From contig JAGGNK010007448.1 of assembly GCA_017590115.1 (NCBI GenBank), positions 4,628,815 through 4,692,814 of the forward strand: DNA of 64,000 nucleotides, in the 5' to 3' direction. The position numbers were made by a program, and so were the translations under genes. Each line of letters begins with the position of its first letter. Position 1 is the first letter of the stretch. This DNA comes from Montifringilla adamsi (Eukaryota; Chordata; Aves; Passeriformes; Passeridae). Positions 35,993 through 49,800 of the stretch are shown here, piece after piece. The notes below the pieces were generated by a model. The model was not told where the DNA came from and did not search any database. It worked only from the letters and a program-made list of their open reading frames with translations.

Positions 35993-38900
35993 GTAGTTTA
36001 TGGTGCTTGTGTTTAAGAGTCTCACATGTCCAGGAAGCAGTGGACAGATGAGTGGTAGATCTCTTTAACTGTGGGTTCTTTCCTCTCCTCAATTAGAAAA
36101 AAACCACAGCCTGTTCCAATGAACTCCTCAAGTCTGTTATCGAGCACGGCTCTCTCTTCATCTGTGAAATGTTCTGTTCTGAAATAAAGGATTTCCTATT
36201 AATGCTGAGGAAGATGTTCATCAGTGTTAAAGGGCAAGAGAACTTGGATAAAATCAACTTTACTCAGTTTCTTTCACAGGTGCATCTCAAAGTTCTTTAT
36301 GAATCATATAAGTATTACTTTCAAAATTTATCCCAAAGGCCATTTTAGGCTACCCTAACCAGCCATAGCCTAAAAATTTGGGAAAAGGCACCCCAGCCAA
36401 ACAAAATATGCACAAATCAGTCACTAATTTTGGTGTATCTGCAAAATGCATATGGGCTGAACATCAAGCTGCTTGCTTTTTACAGCTGTGTGCAAAACAC
36501 CCAGTGCACTGTAGGTGTTATTTATAAAACTATTGATTTTTATTATTTATCTCTGTGCCTGTCTTGTTCTGTGCCTGCCAGCTGATCACTGTCAGATGTA
36601 CTAGATTGTGCACATGGATTGGACTGGAGTTGATGGGATTAATTGATTTGATTACATTGAGTGAAATCAGTGGATTTCACATCAAATAGAATCAATAATC
36701 TGAATTACATTAGACAGATGAGCAAACACTGGGCAGGATCATTGCTCTGGCTTTCCTGGGATGTTGAAATGGTTGAGATCAGTGGATTGGACTCATCTGT
36801 GCACGACACGGGGACTGGTTCCATTCGAGTCGCACTGGTGGCCTCAATAACTACAATTTCTTTTTAACTTGAGTTTGTACTGATCTTTATTATAATAATT
36901 ATACCTAGCGGCAATCACCCTCTCTGGTACACACAAAAAAGTTCATTATATGACACAGAGATGAAGTGGCTCATTTTCCCCCTATTCTAATTTGGTAAAT
37001 GGTGATTACAGAGGTAGGAGCTTAGCGAAACCCAATGAGCCTTGATACGTTAGTTAGATTTTTAACAAGTCATCTTTACTGAGACCTAACTGCATGGAGC
37101 CGAGTCAGATGACAAGTCCAAAGCTCTTGCCTGCTGCTGCTGTTGTTATTCTCTTGATTATCCTGCAGCATGTTGAACACTCCTGTGTGACAAGGGCAGC
37201 ACCATGGCACAAGGCCACCTTTCTCTTGTCCTTAATCAGAAATGTTGAACTGTTCTCTAACCCCCGAGAGGGAAAAGAATTCATTAGGTTTCATCTTTTT
37301 TTTTTTTCACTCCTGAATGCTAAGTGCCTCTTCCTTTTTCTCTCTCTTCCTGGGGGAAATGTGTGAGGAATTAATGTTTAGAAAAAAATATTAACTTTCC
37401 CAATTCCCACACCAGGCTGAATCCCATCATCTGCACAGAACTGCAGTCAAAGGTTGCTGTAACAGAGGGGTAGGGTGGTAGCAACATATCCTTTCAGCTC
37501 AGTGATCAAAAACAGAAGATTAGCCACCTCTTTCCCAGCTTAGTGACATAAAAACCATGGAATTGGCCTGCGAAAGGAAAAGGCAGACTCTGTTGACAAA
37601 GAGAAGATAGTTCAGTGGATCATGACTGAAGCTGTCATTTAAAAATAAAAGTTCATTCATATTTTCCCATAAATAACACTCCCAGATCAGTGTGCAGAAG
37701 GCACAAGTTTTGACAGGAAATTAGGGAGGGTTAGAAGAAAGGATCAGAGCCAGAGGATGACTACACCTCTGAATGCCTTCAAAGCCAGCTCAAATCTTCT
37801 GTATTTACCCCACATTTGTGTCCAGCAAGCATTTCTTGTCAAACTGAATAAAGTTTGCACTGAAAAAAATCTACATTATTGCCAGAAGAAGGCACCCCAG
37901 ACTCTCTGTCCTTTTTGTCATCTTCTACCCTTTGGATTTTCTTTCTGCCTAAGAAATGAAGCCAGAGCCTAAATCCACAGCTGGCATCTCTGGAATAAAG
38001 CAGATTTCCCCCAGGGCTGGTGGTTTTGGAACCATCCCAGACAAGGAGTGGATATGAAAGTCCACCCTCCAGGACACCTGCCTTGCTTTACTTCCTCCAC
38101 CTGAGGAGGTGGGTAATTTCTCCACGTTCTCATTGCTGAAACACACATGTAACACAGGACATTGTGGCAAAGGATGGAAGATAAAATACAATTATTAGGG
38201 AATACAGATAATACAAGTGTCTGCCCTTACATCTTTACTTCAGCTGGGTACTTTTTACTTACAGCTGTAATTTGCAGCTGGAACTTCTTGTTTATTTACA
38301 GAATATTAAATTCATTTTAACTTGGGGAATCTGAAATTTTATTATGGGTGGTGTGTTTATGCGCAACTGGACAAGGACATTTCCTGGTCTCCAGAAAGGA
38401 GGCTGGGATGAGCTATTAAAGGACAGGGAAATAGGTCAGATTCAGAATATGAAACCCACAGCAGTATTCCACAATTTAGCTATTGACACAATGCTCTGCA
38501 ACCTTACTGAATGCTGAGGGATTGGCTTGGTTTAGAAACACCTGAATGCAGAAAGGCTCCCATAATGCACAAAGAACAGAAAAGCTGCAGCATTTGGCTC
38601 AAAAGCACCTCCAAGTCCAAGCTGCAGCTCATCACTGTTCTCCTCTGAGACCTCGTGCCTCCCATCCCCTCCCTGCAGCTCCATTCCCCTCTCCCCCTCC
38701 CATCTCCCCAGGAAGGCTGACTCTCATCTGTCTGCAGTTAGCAGAAACCAAAGTAACTGGACTTGCTGCTGGAACAGAAGAAATATGTGCTGTTAACTGT
38801 TCATTGAGCTGTGAGATGAACAAGCTGGGTGTTGAAAAGGAAATCCAAGCTAAGAGTACATTTCCAGTGTTAATAAAGCTTTTTCCTTTTGTTGTGTATT

Positions 38901-41900
38901 TCCAAACGCTGATTCTAGAATGGCTGTCATCAGGTTTTTTTTCCAGAATTAGACAACAGGACAAATTTAAGGTATCAAGGAGTCATTTATCCTTGTTAAA
39001 TGACACCTCTCCGTGCTGCATTTGGAGATCTGGTTTGTCCTCCATCTTTTGTTACAAATTCTGCCATATCTACAGCTGTCATTGTCTCAGTGATACAGAC
39101 ATTTCTGAGTCTGCCTCACCTGTGCTCCCCTTTAGACACAAAGGAATAGGCTGCACAGCAAGGTGTGAGTTTGTAGGAGCAGCAGCAAGGCTGCTTTCTA
39201 GTAAGGGGAAGATGGAGCAGTACCTCTCCTGACTCTTGGAGCTACTTTGCTCTCTGAAAAGGTGACAGAGGTCTGGGGACCCAGACTGGCTGCTGATGGA
39301 GAAGACCTGACACAAGAGCAGCCACAAGATGGGGGAATGGCACAAGGAGCTGGGTGTGAGATGGGAACAGAGAAAAACCCACACAGGTAAAGTTTCCCTT
39401 GTTCTTCCTCAGAATGTGGTGCCTTAGTGGAAATCCTATTTCCAGGGACAGAGACATTCCTATAAAACCTGTGTTATCTCCTCCTTTGTGGAGGATTATC
39501 ACAGGTGAGGCAGGTGGAACTGTGAGCTCCTGCTCCCAGATGTTTTTGCTCTCTTCTCTGTGAGCAGATGCTGTGTGCAGGCTGCTCTCTGCTATTCTTG
39601 GCAGGAGGTAACTCCAATAAAATTTTGAACTCCACTTTTAGATGGAGGAGAGCTTGGGTTGGGTTTTTTAGGAGCATTATGTGCAGCAATTGCATAGCCT
39701 GCAATGATTTAGAGCTCATCTCTGTTACAGTCAAGCCCATTTGGCTTTTACTTTCATGAGCCACAATGGAGACCTCACGCTGCAGTGAGGTTTGTCTTGA
39801 ATTTTGTTTCACTATCATAAAGCCATCATCATCTGGTTTTGCTTCTGAGTTTCATCTTTTGCTCAGGAGAGGAGTGTCATATATTATTCACATCACATTA
39901 TGTTCACAACATTTGAGGTGCTGGACAAATGCATTATAAGAAAGCAGTCCCTGCTGTGAAGAGTTTACAACCCAGGCAGAAAAACCAGATGAAATTTAGA
40001 GGCAAAGAGATGTACTATGAAAAAACAAAATGAGATAAGCAAATACTCAAGGTGTCATGATTAACAGAAGTGCTGTTAATTCTTTTTTTTAATACTCCAT
40101 TTTAATGGCAGAGACCGTAGAAAATTTTTCACAACTCCCCCTCCTTCTGGTGAAAGACAAAAGTTTCCTGTGAAGACATGAAACTGGATTTACTCTGTCA
40201 TTTGAATTGAATCTTGATTTTCAGAATTTCTTTTCATCTCTTGAAGACTCAGCTGCAGAAGTGCTTTATTAAACCCTGGTTTAAAAAAGATCACATGTTC
40301 AATTTGTGTTTTTTAAAAAAATATTTGCCCAGAATTATACTCCCCATATAAAAAAAAAAAAATGTTTTTCTCTTGCAATAATTCCACTTTGGTGCAGCAC
40401 TGACACCGGGTACCATGTCATACATTCACACCCACCAAGGGTGTTTTTACTGCCTTGGGTTCATCCCCTGCTCTTCTTTCACAGGCTTTGTCAAAGTCCT
40501 TCCAACCCCTGTGTGCTCACCAGAGGAGACCTGTGCATCCTTTGGTTGCACACTGCAAACTTCTCATTGTGCCTTTGCCCCCCAGTCCTGAGGGACTTGC
40601 TGGCTCCTTTGCTGGCCCTGCTCCACACCACTCCTCCACCCACAGAAATAAAAGTCTGCTTGGCACTGGCTCTTGGAGGATCTCCCATCTCGTGGAGACC
40701 ATGAACCTCTATCTCTTATCATAATCCTGCACATTTATCACCAAAATCCTGAGTGGGCTGGTGGCTTTGTAGGTGGCAAATTGTCCATTTAATTAGGGGA
40801 TTCTAGCTTGCTTTTCCTAGCAGGTCTTTTTCACAGCAGCTGACCTTCAGAGAGTCCTTGAATCATACAATTGCCTTTGTGAGACTACAGCAGTGAACAT
40901 CCTTATTTTTTTTTTTTATTTTCCTCACTGCCTTTCAGTTCAGCAGCAACATCCTTGAGGTGTCCTGTGAAATCCTGACACAGGGAAGCACCAGCCTCTG
41001 TTTGCATCCAGGCAGGGGATGGCAAGGCCAAGTGCACAGTCACTTTGATGTGATTTTTAGGAACAGGGATTACGTTGCCAGAGCTAACATGCTCTTTTCA
41101 GGCTGTTCATATTTCATTAAAGCCAAGCAGAGAGAAGTGGGGGAGCCACTGCCACAGCACTGGGAACAGAGCAGGGGGAGCTGGGCAGGTGCTGGGTGTT
41201 CTGCTTGATGGGAGACTTCCTTCAGAGAAAAGCACATTCAGGGGGAGACGATGTCCTCTGGTGTCATTTTTTTAGATCCCTTTCAATAAATGTTTTCAGT
41301 TGGTGAGAATTTTTCATTTTGACCAAGAAGGGATAACTTTTTCTGAGTTTAATACTAAATTTAATTCTTTTCCAATGAAAGCTGTACTGTCCACTAAGGC
41401 AACAGGGTTTGCCATGAGTGAGAGGAGCCCAAATGCTGCAGGGCCACTGCTCAGGAAACAAGTGCTATGAGCTGGCAGCAGCTGAGAAAGCTCCTGACAG
41501 AGACTGAGCCTTAAGGAAGCCAATTTCCAACGTATTTTAAGCTCACTGCAACTCTAAAAATTCCAGGTTGAGTTCAAATAAAGTGTAGTTTTGGTGTCTA
41601 AAAGTGCCTTTGGCTTTTTTGGTGTATCCACACTGAGGAAAACCAGTCCCTCCAGGATGTGGATGTTTTCAGTCCCAGCCGCAGCCTGCTCTGCCCGCAG
41701 GGCTCCCTCTGTGTGTTAGTGCTGGTTGTGTTTCTCAGGAGCAGAATCCATCAGTGAAACCCAGTCTGGTTAAATCACTTCTGTGTTTTGTCCTCCCCAA
41801 AGCAGTGCAGCAGAGGAGTTTTGCTTTTTCAGGTTTCCGAGTGTCAGGGCAGGATATTGTTCAGGTGCCAGTCTCCTGTTTGTTATCAGCAGCTCCATTT

Positions 41901-42880
41901 TCTGCCTCAGCTGACCTGTGTTGGCAGGGCACAAAGGCTGGTCTGCCTTTGCTTTGTTTTTTTTACCACATTTCCAGATTTCCCTTCCTTGCCTCTCCAC
42001 CAGCTCACTGAATTCTTGTTGACGTGGAAAAGGCTTCACAAGACTTGTTTTTCTCTCTGAGCTTTTAAATGTCTCCACTGTCACCTCTTGTTTTGGTTCT
42101 CAGACTTACTTCTCCAGGCTATTTCCATGATTTATAGTTGATTGCTGTTGCCACTTTTTTACTGTAACATCTACTTGCAGATATAAAATCAGGTTTCACA
42201 TCCACAAAAGATTTCTATTGGAGAAATGAAAATGCTATTGAAATGTAAAACCTGCTGGAATAAATCATAGTGGGAGGAGGGGGGAAGTGATGAAGATATA
42301 CAGTTTCATTTATATAAATATACTTAACAGAACAGGTGACATTCCAGGGAACCATCAGCAGATGGCAACTCCACCAGCTCAGGGGGAGCAAGCTCTGCTG
42401 CTTTAAGAATGAAGTTGCTATTTTTCTCCAGTGCATAAATCTATAGTTTATAGTTATTGCACGACAACCTGCCACTAATTAAATTATAAATGACATGACA
42501 AGGAAGAAACACCTTTAAAAATCACTGAATAACTTTTTGGGACACTTTTAGTACATTTCATCTATGCTCCACTTTCTGAAGTACAGCGACATCTCGCAGT
42601 GTTTGTGTTTAAAGTAAATTGAACCAGTGAAGGATCTGACACATCTCCCTTCATGAGAAACTGGGGGAGCTCTGGGAGTCTCTGCCAGCAGCCTGGGCTC
42701 ATTTCCCTGCTCAGGAGCTCTGGCCATAACACCTGCAGCTGATTTAGCAGGCAGGGGGACCCTTCTGCCAGTGGGATGAGAGCTACTGCCCCTCATCATC
42801 CTCACGCTGAGGAGAAACAGCCCTGTGCCTAATCAATGGATAGTCCACCAAGGGGTGACATTTTAATCACTACACATGGT
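35993..42880. other. Unassigned stretch with one long open frame
   Basis: No gene is recognised in about 6.9 kb. A perfect 8-base inverted repeat with a 4-base loop is at 36661-36680. A T10 run is at about 40909-40918. The only notable frame is 38546-39232, listed separately. The segment 40500-40740 contains AATAAAAG near 40648 in a C-rich setting that might be an LTR remnant, but this is not established. Confidence 0.45.
38546..39232 (+). other. Unrecognised 228-codon open reading frame
   Basis: This is the longest ATG-to-stop frame in the window. I do not recognise the product and see no signal peptide, repeat or catalytic motif. The composition is ordinary: an early His/Pro/Ser-rich part, then Cys, Ser and Leu throughout. 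The first third lies over a pyrimidine-rich stretch (about 38636-38710) ending in CAG, which lowers the chance of stop codons in this frame. Overlapping reverse frames of 110 and 101 codons show that the area is generally poor in stops. I judge it most likely a chance frame. It could contain a real exon only if the protein sequence is conserved elsewhere. Confidence 0.15.
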
Positions 42881-42936
42881 TAATAACAACATTTATGAAT
42901 AATAACATTTGGAAATAATAACTTGTGGAATAACAA
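42881..42936. repeat. Imperfect AT-rich tandem repeat
   Basis: About four degenerate copies of a 15-18 base unit built on AATAACA followed by a T/G-rich part (TAATAACAACATTTATGAA, then TAATAACATTTGGAAA, and so on). Confidence 0.75.
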
Positions 42937-45900
42937 TTCCCTAGGCTAAGCCCAGCAAGGTTTCTTCTTCCCAGCCCTCCAGTGAGGCTCAGTGCCTGTG
43001 GCAGAGATGATCCACAGCTCTGAAACCTTCAGCTCCCACCAGCTCTGAAACCTTGCTGTGTTCACCTCCCCAGTGCCCATTTCAATGAGTTCCATGGGAT
43101 GCCACAGGTGGCCCAGGTTTGTTTTCCAGCTCCATGTTCCAGCTCGTTTCCAGCACACGGATGGTGCTGCAGGCAAGAAAACCACATGGCTTTGCCTGTC
43201 AGTGCCTCACTGGGACCCACGTGCCATCCCTGGGTGCCCACAGAGCCATGTGCCACCCTGCAGATAATTAGCTGATAAAGCAGGTTTATTGCCTCCCTTT
43301 TTCCACCAGAAAATGACATAAATCATAGCAGATTTTTCCTTTGATAACTTAATGCTGCAGATGTGAAGTGTTTGGGGATGAATAGGACTCAGTGTTTGTT
43401 AATGAGAGTTTAATGTCTTCATCTTCTGCATTAAACTCCAGTTAATTAATATTCATTCAATTAGAAAATGTAAAAAATAAATTATACAAAATTAAGCTTT
43501 ACACAGGAAGCAAGTGACCTCATTTCTGCTGTTTTCAGGTGCTAATTAGATTATCTCCTTTCCTGTGAAGGGGGAGGCACGAAGTGCTGCCAGCAGTGAG
43601 GGGAGTCTTGCAGTTGGGCACAGACCTCATCTGGGAGTGCCTTGTTCTGGTCTGCCCTGAGCTGGTGGAAACCAAAAAGTACAGCCAGATGAAAGACAAT
43701 TACAGTTTTTGTGAGCTTTCTGGTCAGTGGAAAGCCTCTCCCTGCTGGAATGTTGGTGTTTTATGGAGCTGGGTGTTGCTGGCAGAGAAGGATGTGTGCT
43801 GAGCTGGAGGCAAACTGGGAGTTGTACAAAGTCTTGATTCCAGTCTGGTCCTGCCTACTGGCTTTGGCTGAGTCTTCCTCCCTTTGCTGATGCTTTATTT
43901 TTGGGGTTTTTTTCCCTGCTCTGAGCAGACTCTCTAAATTTGGAGTCCTTTAGGAAATGATGTTCCTTTGGAGTTGAGAGTGTCTCAGCTTACAGAGAAG
44001 AAGGAGCCCTCTGGGATGAAGAGGTGCTCTGACTTCAGCAAGGCTAAGGGCAGAATAAAACAAGCCAGCCTGAGCTGACTTTATGCAAACAGACCACAGG
44101 GGTCCTAAATAATCACTATTGCTAGTTTATCTCATGTAACTTTGAAGCTGGCCTTGCTTTGAGTCAGGGGTGGTACCAGCTGACCCAGAGAGGTCCTTGC
44201 AGCTTCAATTACTCCATAATATTATATTTCTTCTACTTGCCTGTATCCTGAAGCCATGCTTGTCTTCTGTAGCAGAAATACTGTAAAAGGCAGTGAGAGC
44301 CAGCAGAAAACTCAGACTGCACAAAGACCTGCTGTGGATTACTGCACACTGTGCTGGGGTGGGAGGGGGAGCAGGGGATCAAAGGTTCTGTGCTGGAATG
44401 TGTTTTATAGTGCATCATCCATCACTGTCCTCTTCATCTGCTACTTCCTAGCAGCCCTGAAGAGCAATTTGCTTTGAAAATGGGAGGGACAGGCATCTGT
44501 GTGAGTAAAACTCAGTTATATCTTATAAGTTTGTCAAAAGGAGAAAATGCCTTTGGATGAGATGATTCAGTCAGTGAGGTTTTGGGGGGCTGGTTTTGTA
44601 TATGCACTGTTCAGAGCCAAAAGCAGTTCAGAGTATCAGTGACACCACTTGTGATGGCAGTTACCCCATGCATAAGACAAGGGGTTGCTAAAGTCACAAA
44701 TATTTTAGAACAACATTAAAAAAGTTGCAACACTACTGACACAGAGTGGGACCCAACTGTGTTATTTCGATGTCCCATCCTGCAGAGAAATGGGATTCTT
44801 CCTAGTGTGACACTCCTTATTTGACTCAGGCCATCACAAAGACATAAAGATTTGCAAAGGAGGCACAAATGAACTCCAGCGTTACAGCCAGAGGCACCTT
44901 GGCAAAAAGGGGCATATTTCACGGAAGGGAGGTCAACAGTGCTGCAAAGGAGAGTTTTCCTCTGCTGCCTGCTCCTGCTGTGGCCCTTCACAACAGAACA
45001 CAATAACCACCACAGCTTGTCCTGGTGTGAATTCCTGTGAAGTCTCACATCCCACTGCCTTTTTTCCATTCTACTGCTTCTGTATCTTTCTCCTGCTCTC
45101 TCTGCTACACCTCCTCATTAGCTAAAATGTCTTAATCTTCAGAACCTGTGCTTGGTTTCAAGCCAGATTCCTGCTTTCCTTGGCTCATTCCAGCTATCAA
45201 AATAGTTGGCACCAACTGTTTGGGCTGTGCTTACAGCCCCAGTTCAAGATGCTGCTTGTGAGAGATGTTGAGGTACTGATTTGTCTGCTGCAGGCAATGC
45301 TGGGAGCCAGGGGCTGCTCTCGTGGTTCACTGCAGTGCTTTTCATTCCCTGGTGTCGCTCTGACTTCTTAATTTACTGTGCCTTGCAAGGCTGTGAGGGA
45401 AGGAGGGAGGCACCCAAGTGTCAGGTTGATAGAGTTGGCTGGGTCAGATGAGATTCCCTGATCACAATGCCCCTGTGTGACAAAGGACTTCTGCACATCC
45501 TTAACTTGTAATGTTTTGGGTCTGTTGGATTGATGAGATCTGGTGCTGTGTCCTAAAGTGCTTGGCTGGATTGACCTGCTGGTCTGGAGTCTGTGTTCCT
45601 CCTTTCTCTGGACCTGGTGTCCTGGGTAATTAGCCTTGCTCCTGCTTGGAGACGAGTTCCAGGCACTTGGTGGATTGGCAAGGGTGCAACAAGACCGATC
45701 TCATTAGAGGGTTAAAAACAGAGAGCAGCTCCTAAGGTTATTGGATTAGCCTTTGTTGGAATCCTGTGGGCAAAGGAAAGGATATTCCTCATCTTTCTTC
45801 TGTAACCAAGAAAATGTCATTGTCATACACATCCCCACAAAACCTCCTGGCTGAGGAGCAGGTAGAAGCCCTTGGGGGATCACAGACCTTACCCTGCATG

Positions 45901-46749
45901 TTCTGTTTGCCAGGAGAGCTTTTCCTCACTGAAGCAGTTCCTGCTCGAGTGGTGAGCTACCAAACCCATTGTGCTCTTCCCAGCCCAGATCTGCAGGCTG
46001 TTTCTCTCTAACATTACAGGTTTTCCTACCACATCATCCAGGCATTTCTTTTCTTCTGTGACACCTGGAGGAAATGGCTTTTTTGGGTCTGTCAAAAAAG
46101 GACACCATTCTCAAATTCCCCATCCCAGCCCACTTCAGAGTCAAGAGGTGTTTATAATTGACAAGATTAATCTCACCAGATATTTGAGGACTTTGCTCAA
46201 GTCTTTCATTTCACTGCTCACTCAGGCTGCTCAGGAAGATTAGAGTGAGTGCTGATGGCTTTGCAAACTGCTCCAGTGGACACTGAGTAAATATTTTAGA
46301 AAGCACAGCTGCAAAACACTCCTAATTCAGCCCTTTCAGTGACAAGACTTACCTAACCAGCTTGGTCCAAAAGGAAGCACCAAACTCTTGACCACAAATC
46401 CTCCTTGTTATCCTTTTAAGGACTCAATGCATGCTCAGAATTCACAGCAACATACCCTGATCTGCTGGTGGGTTTTGTATTGTCCTTTGGGACAAAATTG
46501 GGCAAAAAAAGGTCAGAAGATGGGCAAGGACCTGGACATCCATCCCCAGGCTTGGTGACAGGTTGGGATTAATCCTGGCATGATGAAGATCTCTACTTAA
46601 TTCACTGAAAATGCTTGGAGATACCTATGCAGCTTGTTCTCACTGGTTATTGGAAATTTATTACAGAGTGACAGGCCTTGTCTTTAAAAATGAGCTGCGT
46701 TTTTGGCCAAGAACCATGGAATTCAGAATAGATGAGGTTGGGATGGGGC
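42937..46749. other. Unassigned unique DNA
   Basis: No gene or classified repeat was seen in about 3.8 kb. The 117-codon reverse frame (45069-44716) carries no recognisable feature. The block 43430-43510 is strongly AT-rich with several ATTA cores, which is insufficient to call a regulatory element. Confidence 0.5.
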
Positions 46750-46884
46750 GGGGGGGGGGGGTGGTTTCAACATCTGGGTTATAAGTATAGAAAGGTTCCT
46801 GAGAGTGCCACCAAAAANGGGGGGGGGGTGGTTTCAACATCTGGGTTATAAGTATAGAAAGGTTCCTGAGAGTGCCACCAAAAA
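46750..46884. repeat. Exact tandem duplication around a single N (assembly join)
   Basis: A G12 run (46750-46761) is followed by 56 bases (46762-46817), then N at 46818, then G10 (46819-46828) and the same 56 bases again (46829-46884) without a single difference. This pattern is what an assembler leaves when two contig ends that overlap at a homopolymer are joined without merging. I read it as an artefact, and the true sequence probably has one copy. Confidence 0.9.
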
Positions 46885-49800
46885 CTTTGTCCAAAAGTAA
46901 ATAATTAGGGTGTTTTCCATGTGAAACTTGGAATGTATTCAAAATTAAAAATCCTGCTTCTCAGACTGAAAACTTGATACAAATTCCATCTATTTTAAAG
47001 GGCTGTACCATACTCCAGTTAAGGTGTCCCTCCAATTCTTTCCATCTCACAGGGGAAAAGATGAGTTTGAGTCTGTTTCTGAGGTCTGAATCTGAGAGCA
47101 CTGCTGAGTCAAGTGAGCAGGCTCCTGCTGTGCCAAGTCTCCCCAAGGCAGCTCTGCTTATTTCTTTTCACATCTATCACTTCCCCGAGCATACACACAT
47201 TAATGATACTGATAATAGCAAGTGGGGGTTTTCTGTTTTATATTTATCTCTCTTTCCTTGGCTTCTGTCCAGTCTGAAAAGTCCCACCAAAAAAATCAAA
47301 ATAAGAGCTGCTGTGTCTGAAGTGATTATAGGCTATCAGAGTTGATGTCCCTTTCAGATTCTGACCAGCCTTCAGAGATGGACAGGTCTGTTCTCCTGGC
47401 TGATGCTGATGGGTCACTCATCCCTACAGGAGCAAGCAGAGGGAGGACAGCCTCTGGAGCATGCTTGCTTTTTTCCTTGGGTGATGGGGACATTTTCTAA
47501 ATGGGATTTTATTACAGTGACAGTTCTGAGTGTGAATCACCCCATTTATGTGATATTTCCAGCAGCTCCACCAATTATGGCCACCTTTGCCACAAAGAAC
47601 AAGGAAATTAAGAGCAGCTAATGGACTGACACAGCTTCGGGTGCCAAGGCAGGAGCGTGTGACAAAGCAGATCAGTCCCCGCCTGCCTCTTTTCTTATTT
47701 TCCTCACTGTCAGATATTTATTGTAATAGTTGAAAGGCAGCATTTAGCTGGCATAGCACTTTCTATTTAAGGTGCTGTGCAGAACAGGCCATTCCACAGA
47801 TAAAGGGAAAAGTATGTTTGAGGACAATATTGGGACTGAAATGGAAATTGCCTTAAATTGTGTTGGCAAGCATCCTTATTATTCATTGGGATGATTTAAG
47901 TGCCTCTTTTAGAAAGGAGAAAAAAGTAAAGGTGTGTTCGTGGGGGGAAATATTCTAAAACTGAAACTGTCCTCTGCTCAGTCATTAAATAAATTCATGA
48001 CCCAGGAATGCCTCAGGGAGTTTTCCATGCCCAGCCTGCAGGCCAGGCAGGCTGCAGGACGCTGGGGCCTTGCTCAGAGCAGGGATCAGCTTCTTCCAGG
48101 GCTGCTCAGACTCCTTTGGGAGAATATTTGCTGAATTGGAGGGCTGGCAATGGTCAAGGAGGGGATCCTGCCCTTTGTCTCGACCTCTGTGCGCTCCATG
48201 GGGCAGGAGAGGGGTCTGGTGTAGGATGTCCTGTGTTTGTGGAGCACATAGCAGCCTTTCCCAGGACTTGCTGCTGAGGATTCACTTCTGTGGAGTAATT
48301 AATAAGCTGCTCAGGAAGCTGCTAAAAAGATGAGCAGCCCAGGATGGAGGATTCTGGATTATTAATCCCTCAGCTCACTGCAGGCCTCCCAGGAGATGAA
48401 CAAATCCTTTCCCTTTCCAGTCACTGCCGGTGTTCCCATGGTGGCTCCTTCAGGATTTTTGTAACGCCAGAAAAAAACTATTACAGGGGCTGCTGCCTTT
48501 TTCCATAATCTGGGTTGTAGCATTTGCCTTGATGAGCCCACAAGAAACCTTGGATAGTGTTGGACTCCTCAACGCTGGCACTGCCTGCCTTTATTTAGTG
48601 ACCTAAGGCTCCTAAGGCACTTTTTGAGGTGTACATGCCAGAATTACACATCATTCCTCTGAACTGCAACCAGTTTGGAGCTGCAGACTATTGCACGTGC
48701 TGTGGGGTGTTGATTCTGTCCCAGTATTCAGAGCAGAAAATGAGGAACCATGGTATGTAACTGCAACTGAGCAAGGACTGTGCTTATCAGAGTGTAATTA
48801 CCCTGATCTGTGACCTTGAGGGAGCTGAGGCTCTGATAAGGAGCCCCTGGGAAGGGTACTCTCCTGTCAGGCTGAGAACATGCACAGAGATGAGCTGCTG
48901 CTCTTATCTCAGTTTCGCCTTTATTTCTTACTCTGTTTCTTTCCTCCTCATTTCTACAGAAAAACCTTTAAGAGTTGGGGGAGGGGTTTTTTTGTTGTTT
49001 TTTGGGGTTTTTTGCCTTTTGAGCATCCTAGGCTGCAGTCTGAAGAAAATCACATTCACATCCTCTTTCTGACAGGGCCTTGAATATTTCTGGGCTCCTC
49101 CACGACGCCCTGAGGGGAGCCTTGGTGTCCCAGTGTCACCTGTGGTGGTTCTGCTGTGACAAAACGTTGTGGCTCAGCTCTCCTGCAGCCCCAGCATCTC
49201 TTGTTGGGCTGGCAGTGCTCAGGGCTCTGAGCACACCATGCACCAACAGCACTGAAGGCAAAACTGAGACCATGGCTTCCCCTTGGGCACATGGATCTCC
49301 ACACTCTGCTGAAAGGCCTTTAATGGTTTATTTCAGGAGGGGTTAACTCTCCAAAAACCAAAGGAACACTTGCACTCCAGGCCATATCACCCAAATTGCC
49401 TTGTCAGCTGCCCAGCTCCTCCACAGCCACCTCCAGCTGCATCCCACCCCTCCTGTATCATTTCACATCTCAAACATTCCCTCCCATCACATGACACTTT
49501 CTGTCAGTCCCACGAGGAAAAGCTGACTAGTGCAGAGGCAGAGTGTGTGGTACCTGTGGAGAGCTAAACATTTGGTGTAAAGGAGCAGTGTCCATGGTAC
49601 AATCAGTTAAAGGGAATTATTTTAGGATGCCTCTGGTCTGGTCACAAAGTCTGACTATTATCAGTGAATTAGGAGTGTGTTTTATCCAAAACCAGTTCAG
49701 TTTCTGAGCACCAAGTGAACTGAAGTGTAATAAAGAGGAAGTTTTGATAGTCAAAAAATGTTCTTTAAGACTCTTGGTCTTAAAATGCTGCTGGAGGTTC

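Noticed and set aside
35840..36092. Lysine-rich reverse frames as a nuclear or ribosomal protein
   Set aside because: The lysines come from the T-rich low-complexity tract read in reverse.
36780..36850. tRNA-like segment containing 'ggttccattcgagtc'
   Set aside because: The putative T-loop resembles a B box, but no A box, anticodon stem or acceptor pairing could be found at the right spacing.
46661..46942. 93-codon reverse frame with an internal repeated peptide
   Set aside because: The repeat comes from the assembly duplication around the N at 46818.
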